A stretch of 42,245 bases of DNA from an uncultured Anaerofilum sp. (GCA_944385945.1 CALWZD010000084.1:1-42245); one strand, 5' to 3'; positions 32,923-41,806 are shown, counted from the first letter of the stretch. Numbers and translations are program-made. Notes: generated by a model not told the origin, from the sequence alone.

Positions 32923-33362
32923 TGCAGGAAATCATCATTCGTACCATGCAATCGACCGACCTTGCCGAATGCGCTGCCATCGAACAGACTGCATTGGATG
33001 CATGGAGCATGGAGCAAATCGCCGACGAACTTGCATTTGAGGCAGCACGGCTCTATGTAGCGGAATGGCAAGGAAAAATCGCAGGATTTGCAGCCTTTCA
33101 GCTGGCAGCCGACGAAACTACTTTGAATACGGTAACAGTAGCCCCTGCCCTGCGTGGACAGGGAATTGGAAAAGCATTGTTGGAGGATGCCCTTTCACAG
33201 CTAAAAAAAGAGGGGGCAGTTAGCTGCTTTTTAGAAGTCCGTGTGCAGAATGAGACTGCTCGCCGTTTGTATCGTTCGCTTGGTTTTGAGGAGGCAGGGA
33301 TGCGGAAAGGATTTTATAAAAATCCGCCCGACGATGCACTTGTAATGGTAAAAAGTTTGTAG
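32922..33362 (+). CDS. rimI: Ribosomal-protein-alanine N-acetyltransferase (GNAT)
   Basis: The 146-residue GNAT protein has the acetyl-CoA loop VAPALRGQGIGKALL and the C-terminal RLYRSLGFEEAGMRKGFY typical of RimI, which acetylates the N-terminal Ala of ribosomal protein S18. Position directly before tsaD is the usual context in Firmicutes. It overlaps polA by one base. Confidence 0.9.
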   Translation: MQEIIIRTMQSTDLAECAAIEQTALDAWSMEQIADELAFEAARLYVAEWQGKIAGFAAFQLAADETTLNTVTVAPALRGQGIGKALLEDALSQLKKEGAVSCFLEVRVQNETARRLYRSLGFEEAGMRKGFYKNPPDDALVMVKSL

Positions 33363-33383
33363 AAAATAGAGGTTTTGTACAAA

Positions 33384-34391
33384 ATGTATATCTTAGGAAT
33401 CGAATCCAGCTGTGACGAAACCGCTGCAGCTGTTGTAAAAGACGGAACGCAGGTGCTTTCCAGTGTCATTGCGTCATCGGCACAGGAACAAAACCTGTAC
33501 GGCGGAGTGGTGCCTGAAATCGCAAGCCGCCGCCATATCGAACACATCAGCACCACCGTGCGGCAAGCATTAGAGCAGGCAAACCTGACCATGGAGCAAA
33601 TCGACGCAGTTGCGGTCACCTTTGCGCCCGGTCTTATCGGTGCCGTGCTGGTGGGAGTCAACTTTGCCAAAGGATTGGCATACGCAAGCGGAAAACCATT
33701 GATTCCGGTACATCACCTGCGTGGACACGTCGCAGCGTTGTATCTCTCCCATCCGCAGTTGAAACCGCCCTTTTTGTGTATGGTCGCAAGCGGTGGACAT
33801 AGCCATATCGTCAAAGTGACCGATTATACCAAGTTTGAGGTACTGGGCAGAACGGTCGACGATGCCGCCGGAGAAGCATTCGATAAGGTCAGTCGTACAC
33901 TGGGATTGGGGTATCCGGGTGGCCCTGCTGTAAGCAAAGCGGCACAGCAAGGAAACCGCAACGCCTACAAGTTGCCCACCCCCCATGTAGAGGGACGGTA
34001 TAACGTCAGCTTTTCCGGTTTAAAAACAGCGGTGATGAATGTGGTGAATCAGGCGGAAATGAAAGGCGAAAGCATTTCTGTTTGCGACCTCGCAGCCAGC
34101 TTTGAATGGCGTATCACCGAGATTTTGTCTGAAAAGCTGTTGCTTGCTGCAAAAGATACCAATGCGCCCGTCATTTGCCTTGCAGGCGGAGTGGCAGCAA
34201 ACCACCTGCTGCGTGAGCAGTTGGAAAAAGGAGCAGCAAAAATAAAAGCCGAGCTTTGTATGCCCGAGCTGAAATATTGTGGCGATAATGCAGCGATGAT
34301 TGCGGCACAGGGGTACTATGAATATCTGGCAGGAAATATCGGCGGATTGGATCTGAACGGTCTGGCGACTTTGCCCATCGACTACCAGTAA
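33384..34391 (+). CDS. tsaD: tRNA N6-adenosine threonylcarbamoyltransferase
   Basis: The 335-residue protein transfers threonylcarbamoyl from its AMP adduct to A37 of ANN-decoding tRNAs. It shows the ASKHA fold with the N-terminal ILGIESSCDETAAAVV, the metal ligands H111 and H115 (VHHLRGH), and the nucleotide segment CLAGGVAANHLLRE. It partners the Sua5-type synthase encoded at 13971-14990; TsaB and TsaE are not in the window. The ATG at 33384 is preferred over a TTG at 33375, which lies too close to the SD AGAGG. Last gene of polA-rimI-tsaD. Confidence 0.96.
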   Translation: MYILGIESSCDETAAAVVKDGTQVLSSVIASSAQEQNLYGGVVPEIASRRHIEHISTTVRQALEQANLTMEQIDAVAVTFAPGLIGAVLVGVNFAKGLAYASGKPLIPVHHLRGHVAALYLSHPQLKPPFLCMVASGGHSHIVKVTDYTKFEVLGRTVDDAAGEAFDKVSRTLGLGYPGGPAVSKAAQQGNRNAYKLPTPHVEGRYNVSFSGLKTAVMNVVNQAEMKGESISVCDLAASFEWRITEILSEKLLLAAKDTNAPVICLAGGVAANHLLREQLEKGAAKIKAELCMPELKYCGDNAAMIAAQGYYEYLAGNIGGLDLNGLATLPIDYQ

Positions 34392-34429
34392 GCGTCGGTA
34401 ATTTTTCTAAAATCGAATTTGTTGCTCTC

Positions 34430-34465
34430 AAACAGGTTGTTCTAAAAAGAACAGCCTGTTTTTTG
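34430..34465 (+). terminator. Terminator of the polA-rimI-tsaD operon
   Basis: AAACAGGTTGTTC (34430-34442) pairs with GAACAGCCTGTTT (34449-34461), 13 bp with one G-U pair, followed by TTTT. Confidence 0.85.
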
Positions 34466-34501
34466 CTGAAAAAAGAATGCAAAAATTGTAGGAAATACCA
34501 A

Positions 34502-34560
34502 TTGTAATGTTGGTCTAAAGCTGTTAGACTAAAATTACAGAAAGTCTAATGCTATTAGAC
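34502..34560 (+). promoter_or_regulatory. Tandem operators and probable promoter of the BlaI/M56 pair
   Basis: Two 17-bp inverted repeats, GTCTAA-N5-TTAGAC (34513-34529) and GTCTAAT-N3-ATTAGAC (34544-34560), have centres 31 bp apart, about three helical turns. A weak promoter, TTGTAA (34502-34507) with TAGACT (34525-34530) at 17 bp, overlaps the first. This is the layout of an autoregulated BlaI/MecI repressor. Confidence 0.7.
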
Positions 34561-34586
34561 CGACGGATGACAGGGAGGTGGAAAAT

Positions 34587-34949
34587 GTGAATCATACAGA
34601 ATTAGGCGAAATGGAAAATCGATTTGCTCAGCTTATTTGGAAATATCAGCCCATTCCATCGGGCGAGTTGACCCGCCTGTGCGAGCAAGAGTTTGAGTGG
34701 AAAAAATCCACAACCTACACCATGCTCAAACGGCTGTGTCAGCGAGGTATTTTCGAAAATGAAAACGGCATGGTAAAGGCACTGATTTCGCAAGAGGAAT
34801 TCTATGCGGAAAAGGGTGCCAAAGTTATCAAAGAAAACTTTGGTGGAAGTCTGCCACGGTTTTTGGCAGCATTCGTAAAAAAGAATGCTTTGGGGCAGGA
34901 GGAAATTGACCAACTACAGCAGCTCATCGACCAATACAAGGGGGAATGA
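34587..34949 (+). CDS. BlaI/MecI/CopY family transcriptional repressor
   Basis: The 120-residue protein has an N-terminal winged helix (about 1-75; WKKSTTYTMLKRLCQRGIF is the recognition region) and a short helical dimerisation tail, as in BlaI and MecI. These dimers are inactivated by proteolysis triggered by the partner membrane metalloprotease. The start is GTG at 34587, 8 nt after GGGAGG. It overlaps the M56 gene region by a few bases and sits right after two palindromic operators. Confidence 0.9.
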   Translation: MNHTELGEMENRFAQLIWKYQPIPSGELTRLCEQEFEWKKSTTYTMLKRLCQRGIFENENGMVKALISQEEFYAEKGAKVIKENFGGSLPRFLAAFVKKNALGQEEIDQLQQLIDQYKGE

Positions 34950-34951
34950 CT

Positions 34952-36406
34952 ATGATGCAGGAAATTTTCTTAACAGTATTGCAGCAAACCTTTGTAGGTA
35001 GTCTGATAGTTTTAGGATTGGTACTCATACGGCTTTTACTTACACAGGCGAAAAAGGGATGGGTATATCCATTCTGGATACTTTTGGTCGTACGTCTGCT
35101 AGTGCCGGGGTCGATTTCGTCGGTTTTCAGTCTGCTACCAATCAACCCCGAAAATTTCCGACTGGGACTTGCTAACACCTACGCACCTTTGATGGAAACC
35201 GGTATTCCTGTCATCAATAAGGCGGTTAACCCGCTTTTACCGATGGGGGAGCTTACTGCTTCGGTAGACACCATGCAGGTGTGGCTGACGGTGGGCGGTT
35301 GGATATGGTTGGTAGGTGCTGCATTTTTTATGGGCAGAGAGGTTGCGGCGGCAATTCATCTCAAACGGCAGATTCGCCGCAACACCCGCATTAGGCAAGG
35401 ACGGGTATACGAGGTAGAGGGGCTGCAAAGCTCCTTTGTTATGGGCATCATCCACCCCAAAATTTATCTTCCGGCAGGGTTAGAGGAGGAACAGAAGCAG
35501 CTGATTTTGGCCCACGAGCAAGTTCATATCCAGCGGCAGGATTGCTTGTGGAAAAGCATCGCATTTTTGCTGCTGTGCCTGCACTGGTTCAATCCGCTGA
35601 TGTGGATAGCATTTGCACTGTTTTGCAGGGACATGGAGATGAGTTGCGATGAAACCACTACAAAGCCGTTTGATGTAGCTAAAAAGAAGGCTTACGCACA
35701 GCTTTTGTTGGAACAGGCAGTGTGCCATCGCTGGCCTGCCCGCCAGACTCCGTTTTCCAACCATGAAACAAAGAAACGCATTCATCGATTACTGGTTCAC
35801 AAAGCGGTGTCTGTTTGGCAGGCAGGACTTTTGATGACGGCGGGAATCTTGCTGGGAGCAGGGCTGTTCTTAGATCCACCAATGGAGCGTAACTCTCAGC
35901 TTGTGGTAAATGTTGCTGGCGATGTATCGGTGAAACAAGAAAATGCCGAGGCAGTTGTGGAGTTTACGCCGGAAAACCACGAACAGCCGGCGGTTACCAT
36001 ACACTTGCAGTTGCCGACCGAAACGAGAGTATCGGAATTAGCTTTCGGCGCTGCATCAATCTATAAGGGTAACCCTTTGCAAGCAGGTTGCAGCTTACAA
36101 TTTGGAAAAGCAAGTTCAATTGATGGAATTTATAAAATAACCGAAAAGCAGTGCTTGGAACAGCCAAATGAGCAGTGGGAGCTTTTCTATGCCACAGGTT
36201 ATTGGCGTGTGGTGGGGGATGATGAGGGTATTTCAGTAAAACTTCCCCAGAAAGTTATCTACGGCATCAATGATACAACAGGTTATGCCTTCTGGTTTAA
36301 TTTTCCACAGGCAATCAGTATCAAAGCTAGTTACGATAGAGAGGAAAGCATTGCACGGCAGGAAGCGTTTGCGCAAGAAATTGCAAAAGGAATTACTATG
36401 GAATAA
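34952..36406 (+). CDS. M56 family (BlaR1-like) membrane metalloprotease with a non-penicillin sensor domain
   Basis: The 484-residue protein has three N-terminal membrane helices, a zinc protease motif H188-E-Q-V-H192 in LILAHEQVHIQRQD, a downstream MEMSCDE segment with the third ligand, and a fourth helix near 290-305. The external C-terminal part of about 170 residues has no SxxK motif and is too short for the BlaR1 penicillin-binding sensor. The signal is therefore unknown. Candidate starts are ATG 34946, 34952 and 34955; 34952 has GGGGGA at the best spacing. It forms a signalling pair with the BlaI-type repressor. Confidence 0.88.
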   Translation: MMQEIFLTVLQQTFVGSLIVLGLVLIRLLLTQAKKGWVYPFWILLVVRLLVPGSISSVFSLLPINPENFRLGLANTYAPLMETGIPVINKAVNPLLPMGELTASVDTMQVWLTVGGWIWLVGAAFFMGREVAAAIHLKRQIRRNTRIRQGRVYEVEGLQSSFVMGIIHPKIYLPAGLEEEQKQLILAHEQVHIQRQDCLWKSIAFLLLCLHWFNPLMWIAFALFCRDMEMSCDETTTKPFDVAKKKAYAQLLLEQAVCHRWPARQTPFSNHETKKRIHRLLVHKAVSVWQAGLLMTAGILLGAGLFLDPPMERNSQLVVNVAGDVSVKQENAEAVVEFTPENHEQPAVTIHLQLPTETRVSELAFGAASIYKGNPLQAGCSLQFGKASSIDGIYKITEKQCLEQPNEQWELFYATGYWRVVGDDEGISVKLPQKVIYGINDTTGYAFWFNFPQAISIKASYDREESIARQEAFAQEIAKGITME

Positions 36407-36410
36407 CAGA

Positions 36411-36444
36411 AAAATCCCTGCATCTGAAAAGACGCAGGGATTTT
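36411..36444. terminator. Bidirectional terminator between the M56 gene and the glycan operon
   Basis: AAAATCCCTGC (36411-36421) and GCAGGGATTTT (36434-36444) form an 11-bp stem, extended by TCT/AGA across a bulge. It serves two convergent transcripts. Confidence 0.85.
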
Positions 36445-36446
36445 GA

Positions 36447-37688
36447 CTATTTCGACTCTTTTTGTGCAAACCAGATGCGGCAGCGCAGCAGCAACCCGAC
36501 AAGAGAAACAAGCGCTTGTACCCCGATTCCGAAAATCGTAGCATAAGCAGCACCGTAGATACCGAACCCCTGAATCAGAGGTGTACTGCATCCCCATGCA
36601 GCAAGACAGCCCAATAAACTGCTCAATAAAAGCACCTTAGGGCAGCGGGCGATGGTAAGCAAATGAATGAGGATACTGGAACAAACAGTACAAACAGTAG
36701 CGACTACCAATGGTTGCAGCAGAGGGGCGTAGTCGAGCAGTTCGGGGGTGGCAGGGTAGAGAAAGCCCAATCCCCAGCGACCCAATAAGGCGACGCCGAT
36801 GGCACCGCACAGCCACAATGCCACAAGACCGACAAGCAAAAACAGCAATCCTTTGTAATAGGCGAGCCGATCACGGTCGATCCACAGGCGAGCAAAGGTA
36901 GTGATAAAGGGAACGAACAGATACAACATTGCTACCTGAAGCACTGCTACCGGCAAAAATACACTGGCAAAATATCCCATTTCAGTACTGCCCAAAATGC
37001 GTTCACAGTAGTAACGTGGAATAGAGGGGACAGCTGTGTTCAAAAAGGCACATACGGCAAGGGGCAGGCATTCCTGCAAAAGATGTTGTAGCCGACATCC
37101 CCCTGTTTTGGAAAAATCGGCACATTTTTTGGCAAAGCGAATATCCACGCACAGCACAAACAGAGCGTTGGAGATGAGCAGTACCGCCAAAACGAGTGCC
37201 AGCTGTTTGGTAAGCAGAAGCCCTGCCACCAAAACCACCAAGGTGAGCAATCCCCGCACACCGAAACTGACGCCGACAATATCCATACGTTCTGCTTTTT
37301 GCAGATAGCCGTGCCACACGTCCGACCAGCTTTCGATAAGACGGTAGGCAGTGTAGAGCAAAATGATCCATCGTTGCTCGGCGGAATAACTGTTCACAAA
37401 AGCGAACACACAGCAACCAACGAAAGCGACAAGCAAGGTGATATAACGACTGAGCAAGTAAGTGCGGTCGGTGTACTTGCTGTTTAGGTCAGACACCTGA
37501 AAGGTGCGCATCCCAAATCCGGCTGCGGAAATCACCACGTTGGAAATGGTCATCGCAGTGGCAAGCAATCCATTTGCATACGCCCCCGCCAGTGCAAGTA
37601 CCAAAATGGTGATGGCGGATTGACAAATATAAAAAAGCAGACTGCCCACTGTATTGAACAGCAGATTTTTACGAAGTTGATTTTGCAT
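36447..37688 (-). CDS. Polysaccharide flippase-like membrane protein (MOP/Wzx type)
   Basis: The 413-residue protein is almost entirely hydrophobic with about 12 membrane helices and few charged loops. Start LLFNTVGSLLFYICQSAITILVL and the later GYFASVFLPVAVLQVAMLYLFVPFI are typical for Wzx-like members of the MOP exporter superfamily, which flip undecaprenyl-linked oligosaccharides. It is the last gene of a four-gene minus-strand operon; GGAGGAACACG precedes its ATG 13 nt after the preceding stop. The substrate is unknown. Confidence 0.82.
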   Translation of the reverse strand: MQNQLRKNLLFNTVGSLLFYICQSAITILVLALAGAYANGLLATAMTISNVVISAAGFGMRTFQVSDLNSKYTDRTYLLSRYITLLVAFVGCCVFAFVNSYSAEQRWIILLYTAYRLIESWSDVWHGYLQKAERMDIVGVSFGVRGLLTLVVLVAGLLLTKQLALVLAVLLISNALFVLCVDIRFAKKCADFSKTGGCRLQHLLQECLPLAVCAFLNTAVPSIPRYYCERILGSTEMGYFASVFLPVAVLQVAMLYLFVPFITTFARLWIDRDRLAYYKGLLFLLVGLVALWLCGAIGVALLGRWGLGFLYPATPELLDYAPLLQPLVVATVCTVCSSILIHLLTIARCPKVLLLSSLLGCLAAWGCSTPLIQGFGIYGAAYATIFGIGVQALVSLVGLLLRCRIWFAQKESK

Positions 37689-37701
37689 CGTGTTCCTCCA
37701 C

Positions 37702-39015
37702 TCACTTCACAAACGGACGGATGCGGCTTTCCATCGCCTGAACATCGGCTTTGGAGATGTACGCTTTTTCCACATAGCCGTAAATGCGCTGTGCAAAATC
37801 TGCCAACGGTTTGCAGAAGAAAAAGACCTTTTTCGGCGGCAATTTCAGTGCAAACAAGGCGTGTACTCCAACCAGAGCGCAATATTTCAGCAGATTGAAA
37901 TGCGGCTTGAAAGGCGGAGCAAAGGGGTCGTCACGGGGAAGATTTTTGTAAACTTCCTCGAGCAGATCAGCCATACGCAGATAGGCAGGGGTGTCGGTGT
38001 TGTCAAAATAACCCTCGATGATTTCTTTTTCGATGGGAAAAGGGGGATTTTCCTGCTGTGCAGCCTGTTCGAACTGGTCGTAATCGGTAACATACTGTGC
38101 ATTTTTATAAATCACAGGGTCGAATTGATGTTCAATCGGTACCGGACGCAGGATATGACAGCTTTTTTGTGCAAAATATACTTCGGCAATGGCAGTGCTC
38201 ATCCAGATAAAGATATTGTCGGCAGCGGTGATCCACTGTTTTACACTGTCGGCAAAAATAATGTGGAAATTCGGGCGACGTTTTGCCAGTTGCTCCAGTT
38301 CGGCACATTTCCACTCGCTGGGATGACGCCGATAGACCAGCTGTTCGTCCGGATGCTCGGCAAGATAACGGTCGAACCATGCGAGGGTCTGCTCCATCGA
38401 AACCTTGTTGGTGTGCGCAAAACCAGTGAAGTCCTCGCCTGCCATTTCCGAAAGTTCTTTTACTTCCTGCTCGCTCATGCTGGCATAACCAAAGCTGGAG
38501 ATGTAGAGCAGCAGTCTTTTGTTGGGGTCCAGCCCGAACTCTTGGCACAGTTGCTGCTTGGTTTTGAAATATCCGTTAAATTCGGGACGCAGAAAATCCA
38601 TCATCACTGCGCCGGTAACAGGGCAGTTTTTTTGCTCCATACCGTGTGCCATCAGACGCTTTTGGGTCAGAGTTCCCCAGCAGGTTTGAACACAGCGTTT
38701 TGCGTTTCCGCTGAAATTGAACCATGCGCCTTCTTCCTGCGTGTCGCTGAGCATTTGCTCCCAGTGCAGATTGACCACTTTACGGCATTTGCCGACATTA
38801 TTATAAACGTGGCTGTTGATCGCCTCATCGTCGTACATACAACTGGAAACCAACACTTTCGGGCGAGCCCATGTAATATATTTCAGCTTTTTACGGTCGA
38901 GTAGTTGATGGATCGCTACCGAATACCCCCGTCGTTCCAGCTCCAATTTCAGCAGCAAAAGGCTTTCGTATTCACGCACAACGTGCTCGTACAAAATCAA
39001 AAAATCCAGTGCCAT
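37702..39015 (-). CDS. Surface-carbohydrate biosynthesis protein, glycosyl/glycerophosphotransferase-like
   Basis: The 437-residue soluble protein has a GT-B-like look: N-terminal LDFLILYEHVVREYESLLLLK, a central RLLLYISSFGYASM segment, and a C-terminal half with YRRHPSEWKCAELEQLAKRRPNF... split by EHPDEQLVYRRHPSE and FADSVKQWITAADNIFIWMSTAIAEVYF, which resembles the donor-binding part of CDP-glycerol glycerophosphotransferases and the 'surface carbohydrate biosynthesis' family. The ATG at 39015 is chosen from an SD (AAGGAG) at 8 nt. It lies 12 nt after the SGNH gene. The precise linkage made is unknown. Confidence 0.65.
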   Translation of the reverse strand: MALDFLILYEHVVREYESLLLLKLELERRGYSVAIHQLLDRKKLKYITWARPKVLVSSCMYDDEAINSHVYNNVGKCRKVVNLHWEQMLSDTQEEGAWFNFSGNAKRCVQTCWGTLTQKRLMAHGMEQKNCPVTGAVMMDFLRPEFNGYFKTKQQLCQEFGLDPNKRLLLYISSFGYASMSEQEVKELSEMAGEDFTGFAHTNKVSMEQTLAWFDRYLAEHPDEQLVYRRHPSEWKCAELEQLAKRRPNFHIIFADSVKQWITAADNIFIWMSTAIAEVYFAQKSCHILRPVPIEHQFDPVIYKNAQYVTDYDQFEQAAQQENPPFPIEKEIIEGYFDNTDTPAYLRMADLLEEVYKNLPRDDPFAPPFKPHFNLLKYCALVGVHALFALKLPPKKVFFFCKPLADFAQRIYGYVEKAYISKADVQAMESRIRPFVK

Positions 39016-39027
39016 CAATCATTCTCC

Positions 39028-40020
39028 TTATTTCGATAGATCGCTGAACAGCATTTGTGAAAAAGCAGGCAGCCCGTATTCCGTGTCAAGATGGAACCCG
39101 TCAAAAAACTGCGTGTCGTCGTCGAAGTCGGGGCGATTCTCCCATTCGTAGTCCAGCACTTCAAAACCGGAACGTTCGGCAGCATCGTGCAGACGGGGAA
39201 GAACCTTTTCGGTCATTTGGTCGGTAATTCCAAGCGGAGTGCAAACTTCTTCTAAAACATTGTCGGACATCAGGGGCAGCAAAATCGTTACCTCGATGCC
39301 TTTTTCTGTACAATCGGCGCAAAAAGCAAGCAAACGCTCGAATTGCTGTTCGTTCAAACTCCAGTTTTGACAGTTCGGCAAAATCAACTGCGGATATTCT
39401 GCCAAACGAGTATGCAGCGGATAAACTGTGCCGTCGTCGGCGGTGTAGTCGTCAGGATATTGCCAGTCGCCGGTTTCTCGCTCAACCTGTGCTTGCGCCC
39501 AAGTCATCTCGGTTTCTCCACCTATGCGTTGCCCAAGCCAAATCAACCAGTTCGTAAAGGAGGTAAGGGTGTTTACGTTGTATTCCAGATTTAAGATATA
39601 TGCCAGCGGATTGTTCAGAGTGTCTTGTAGGCTGCTCATGCGGTCGGTGTCGTATTTGTCGTTGAGGGTATAAAAACTAAGCCCAATCAATAATTCTTTG
39701 ACGTTGGGATTTTTCTCCAAAGCAAACTGCGCCAAATCTAACGTTTCACGCAAGGATGCACCGCCGAAGGCGAGGTTTTGCCAAGGCTTACCGCTGACTT
39801 GTTGGGCAAGCTGCATATCGAAGTGTGCCAAACGGCTGTCGCCTAAAATAAGATAGTCGCCACTTTGCGCAGTGAATGCCCGCACCCGTGCGATGGGAGC
39901 AGTAGACCCTGCCCCACTGCGGATACCAAAATAATTGTTTGGCTCGAATGCAATAAAGAATGCCAGATACAACACCAGAGGAATGCAGAGGAATGCAAGT
40001 TTTTTACAAAGATGTTTCAC
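39028..40020 (-). CDS. Membrane-anchored SGNH/GDSL hydrolase, partner of the MBOAT
   Basis: The 330-residue protein has an N-terminal membrane helix (about 7-26) and an extracytoplasmic SGNH-like domain: GDSR at 60-63 supplies the nucleophile S62, and DGFHLD gives D307 and H310. Such DltD/AlgJ/AlgX-like proteins act with an MBOAT protein in O-acylation of an exported polymer. The start is GTG at 40020 preceded by AAAGGAGG. Gap to the MBOAT stop is 12 nt. Confidence 0.8.
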   Translation of the reverse strand: MKHLCKKLAFLCIPLVLYLAFFIAFEPNNYFGIRSGAGSTAPIARVRAFTAQSGDYLILGDSRLAHFDMQLAQQVSGKPWQNLAFGGASLRETLDLAQFALEKNPNVKELLIGLSFYTLNDKYDTDRMSSLQDTLNNPLAYILNLEYNVNTLTSFTNWLIWLGQRIGGETEMTWAQAQVERETGDWQYPDDYTADDGTVYPLHTRLAEYPQLILPNCQNWSLNEQQFERLLAFCADCTEKGIEVTILLPLMSDNVLEEVCTPLGITDQMTEKVLPRLHDAAERSGFEVLDYEWENRPDFDDDTQFFDGFHLDTEYGLPAFSQMLFSDLSK

Positions 40021-40032
40021 GAAATTCCTCCT

Positions 40033-41583
40033 TTAAAAGTTTGCATAAGCAAAGCCCTGTGCATTCATACCGCCATTTTGAATGATGAATCCGATCAAAA
40101 TGAAGATCACCAGTGCATAGTCGATCGCCCAGCGCAGCTTAGGGCTTTGTGCAGCGATCACCAGTTCGGCGGCTTTGTTTTTGAATTTACTGCTGCGCAG
40201 CCAATCCAGCCAGATGGCAAGTGCAAGCCCACAAGCAACGAAAATCAGCCAGCTAAATGCCATCACAGGCTTTGCATAGAATGCCATTTGAATGTCGGCA
40301 TACCATTCTTGCGCAAACTGAACAGGGGATAGCTGATGCAGCATACCGCCGAGATAGGCAAAGCAATCCTGCACCGAAAAGGCATCTCCCAGTGTGTTGG
40401 TCGAGGAACCCATTTTAAAAAATACAAGGCTGAGCGTCCACAGTGCAAATACGCCGGTTCGCTTCGTCCATATCAGCCAAAGCGGCGGTTTCTTTTTTGG
40501 TTTTCCCAAATAGCGGTGAAAAAGTTCTTCCCCCACCCGATAAACTGCCTGTAAAATTCCCCATACGACAAACGGCAAGGTGCTTCCGTGCCAAAAGCCG
40601 GAAACAAAAAAGACGATGGCAACACTGGAAATCATGGGCGGATTTTGCACCCGCTTACCGATGATGGGAAGATGGCTTGTCCAGCGTCCCCAAACCAGCG
40701 GCATGAACAGGTAATCTTGCAGCCACGAGGACAGCGAGATATGCCAACGACTCCAGAAGCCGGAAAAATTGGTGGAAAAATATGGCGTTTTAAAGTTTTC
40801 GGGCAGTTCGATGTCCAAAAGCAGCGCAGATGCCCGTGCCATTTCCGAGTAACCACAGAAATCGAAGTAAAGAACGAAAGAGTACGCGATAGCAGCAACA
40901 AGCAGCGAAAGCCCGCCACGCTGTGCATAATTTTCGAATACATGATTTACATACAGTGCCAGTACATCGCTGACGGCAACTTTCTTGAAAAGCCCCAGTG
41001 CAAACAGACGCAATGCCCGACCGGTGCGCACAGGGTCGAAGCGATGCTCTTTTTTCAGTTGGGGAAGAATTTGACTTCCCCGACAGATAGGGCCCGAAGA
41101 AATGGTACCAAAAAATCCGGTGAAGATGGAAAAATGCAGCAGATTCGTTTCGGGCTGCAAATCGCCACGGGACACGTCGACCAGATAACCGATGATAGCA
41201 AAGGTATAAAAACTGATGCCCAGCGGAAAGGTGAGCATTTGCGCCCCTTGCTCGAAAATGTCGGCTCCAAACAATACCGGCAATGTGGCGTTATAGTATT
41301 TGAATACCCCCAAAACGACAAGGCATCCGCCTACCCCAAGCCAAAGCAACCGTTTTTTGTTGTGGCTGTGGGGCATTGCTTTGGCAAGAAAAAAGGCAAA
41401 AAGGGTAACGCCAGCCAAGGTGAGCAATGGCACGAACCACTGGTTCGTGTTTGGCAGTGCCTGACACAGGAAAAATAAACTGGAAAAAGCCAATACCCCG
41501 TTTTGCAGACGTTTGGGGACAAGATAGTATAACAGCACCGTGATGGGCAGCAGTGCGAAATATCCAAGCGATGAAAAGCTCAT
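40033..41583 (-). CDS. MBOAT family O-acyltransferase (AlgI/DltB-like)
   Basis: The 516-residue polytopic protein belongs to the membrane-bound O-acyltransferase family. The conserved segments FWSRWHISLSSWLQDYLFMP (around H281) and SGFWHGSTLPFVVWG with the catalytic H332 are both intact, and YFDFCGYSEMA precedes them as in AlgI. It passes acyl (often acetyl) groups across the membrane for O-modification of a surface glycan. The ATG at 41583 follows AAAGGAG by 7 nt; a GTG two codons upstream is less likely. First gene of the four-gene operon, behind a good promoter and a leader hairpin. Confidence 0.93.
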   Translation of the reverse strand: MSFSSLGYFALLPITVLLYYLVPKRLQNGVLAFSSLFFLCQALPNTNQWFVPLLTLAGVTLFAFFLAKAMPHSHNKKRLLWLGVGGCLVVLGVFKYYNATLPVLFGADIFEQGAQMLTFPLGISFYTFAIIGYLVDVSRGDLQPETNLLHFSIFTGFFGTISSGPICRGSQILPQLKKEHRFDPVRTGRALRLFALGLFKKVAVSDVLALYVNHVFENYAQRGGLSLLVAAIAYSFVLYFDFCGYSEMARASALLLDIELPENFKTPYFSTNFSGFWSRWHISLSSWLQDYLFMPLVWGRWTSHLPIIGKRVQNPPMISSVAIVFFVSGFWHGSTLPFVVWGILQAVYRVGEELFHRYLGKPKKKPPLWLIWTKRTGVFALWTLSLVFFKMGSSTNTLGDAFSVQDCFAYLGGMLHQLSPVQFAQEWYADIQMAFYAKPVMAFSWLIFVACGLALAIWLDWLRSSKFKNKAAELVIAAQSPKLRWAIDYALVIFILIGFIIQNGGMNAQGFAYANF

Positions 41584-41635
41584 CGACACACTCCTTTGTG
41601 GTTTAAATTGCAGAGCAGCAGATGCCCTGACCTTA

Positions 41636-41669
41636 GAACGGGCAAAAATGTGTTGATTTTTGTCCGTTC
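41636..41669 (-). other. Leader hairpin of the glycan operon
   Basis: GAACGGGCAAAAAT (41636-41649) and ATTTTTGTCCGTTC (41656-41669) form a 14-bp stem with one G-U pair and a 6-nt loop, located between the promoter and the MBOAT start. No T run follows on the minus strand, so it is not a simple terminator. Confidence 0.6.
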
Positions 41670-41687
41670 CCCAAATTCCAAATATAC

Positions 41688-41716
41688 ATTATAGAATATT
41701 TTACACACGATGTAAA
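41688..41716 (-). promoter_or_regulatory. Predicted sigma-A promoter of the glycan operon
   Basis: On the minus strand TTTACA (41716-41711) and TATAAT (41693-41688) have a 17-bp spacer. It is 105 bp upstream of the MBOAT start, leaving a long leader. Confidence 0.75.
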
Positions 41717-41777
41717 CGAAAAAAAGAAAATGCAGCCCGATAAAATGAATTTTTTACAGAAAAAATGAAAAAAGGTG

Positions 41778-41806
41778 TTGACAAGCGCAGTGTTTTTGTG
41801 TATGAT
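41778..41806 (+). promoter_or_regulatory. Predicted promoter of the tRNA genes
   Basis: TTGACA (41778-41783) and TATGAT (41801-41806) are 17 bp apart, ending 24 bp before tRNA-Trp. Confidence 0.85.
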
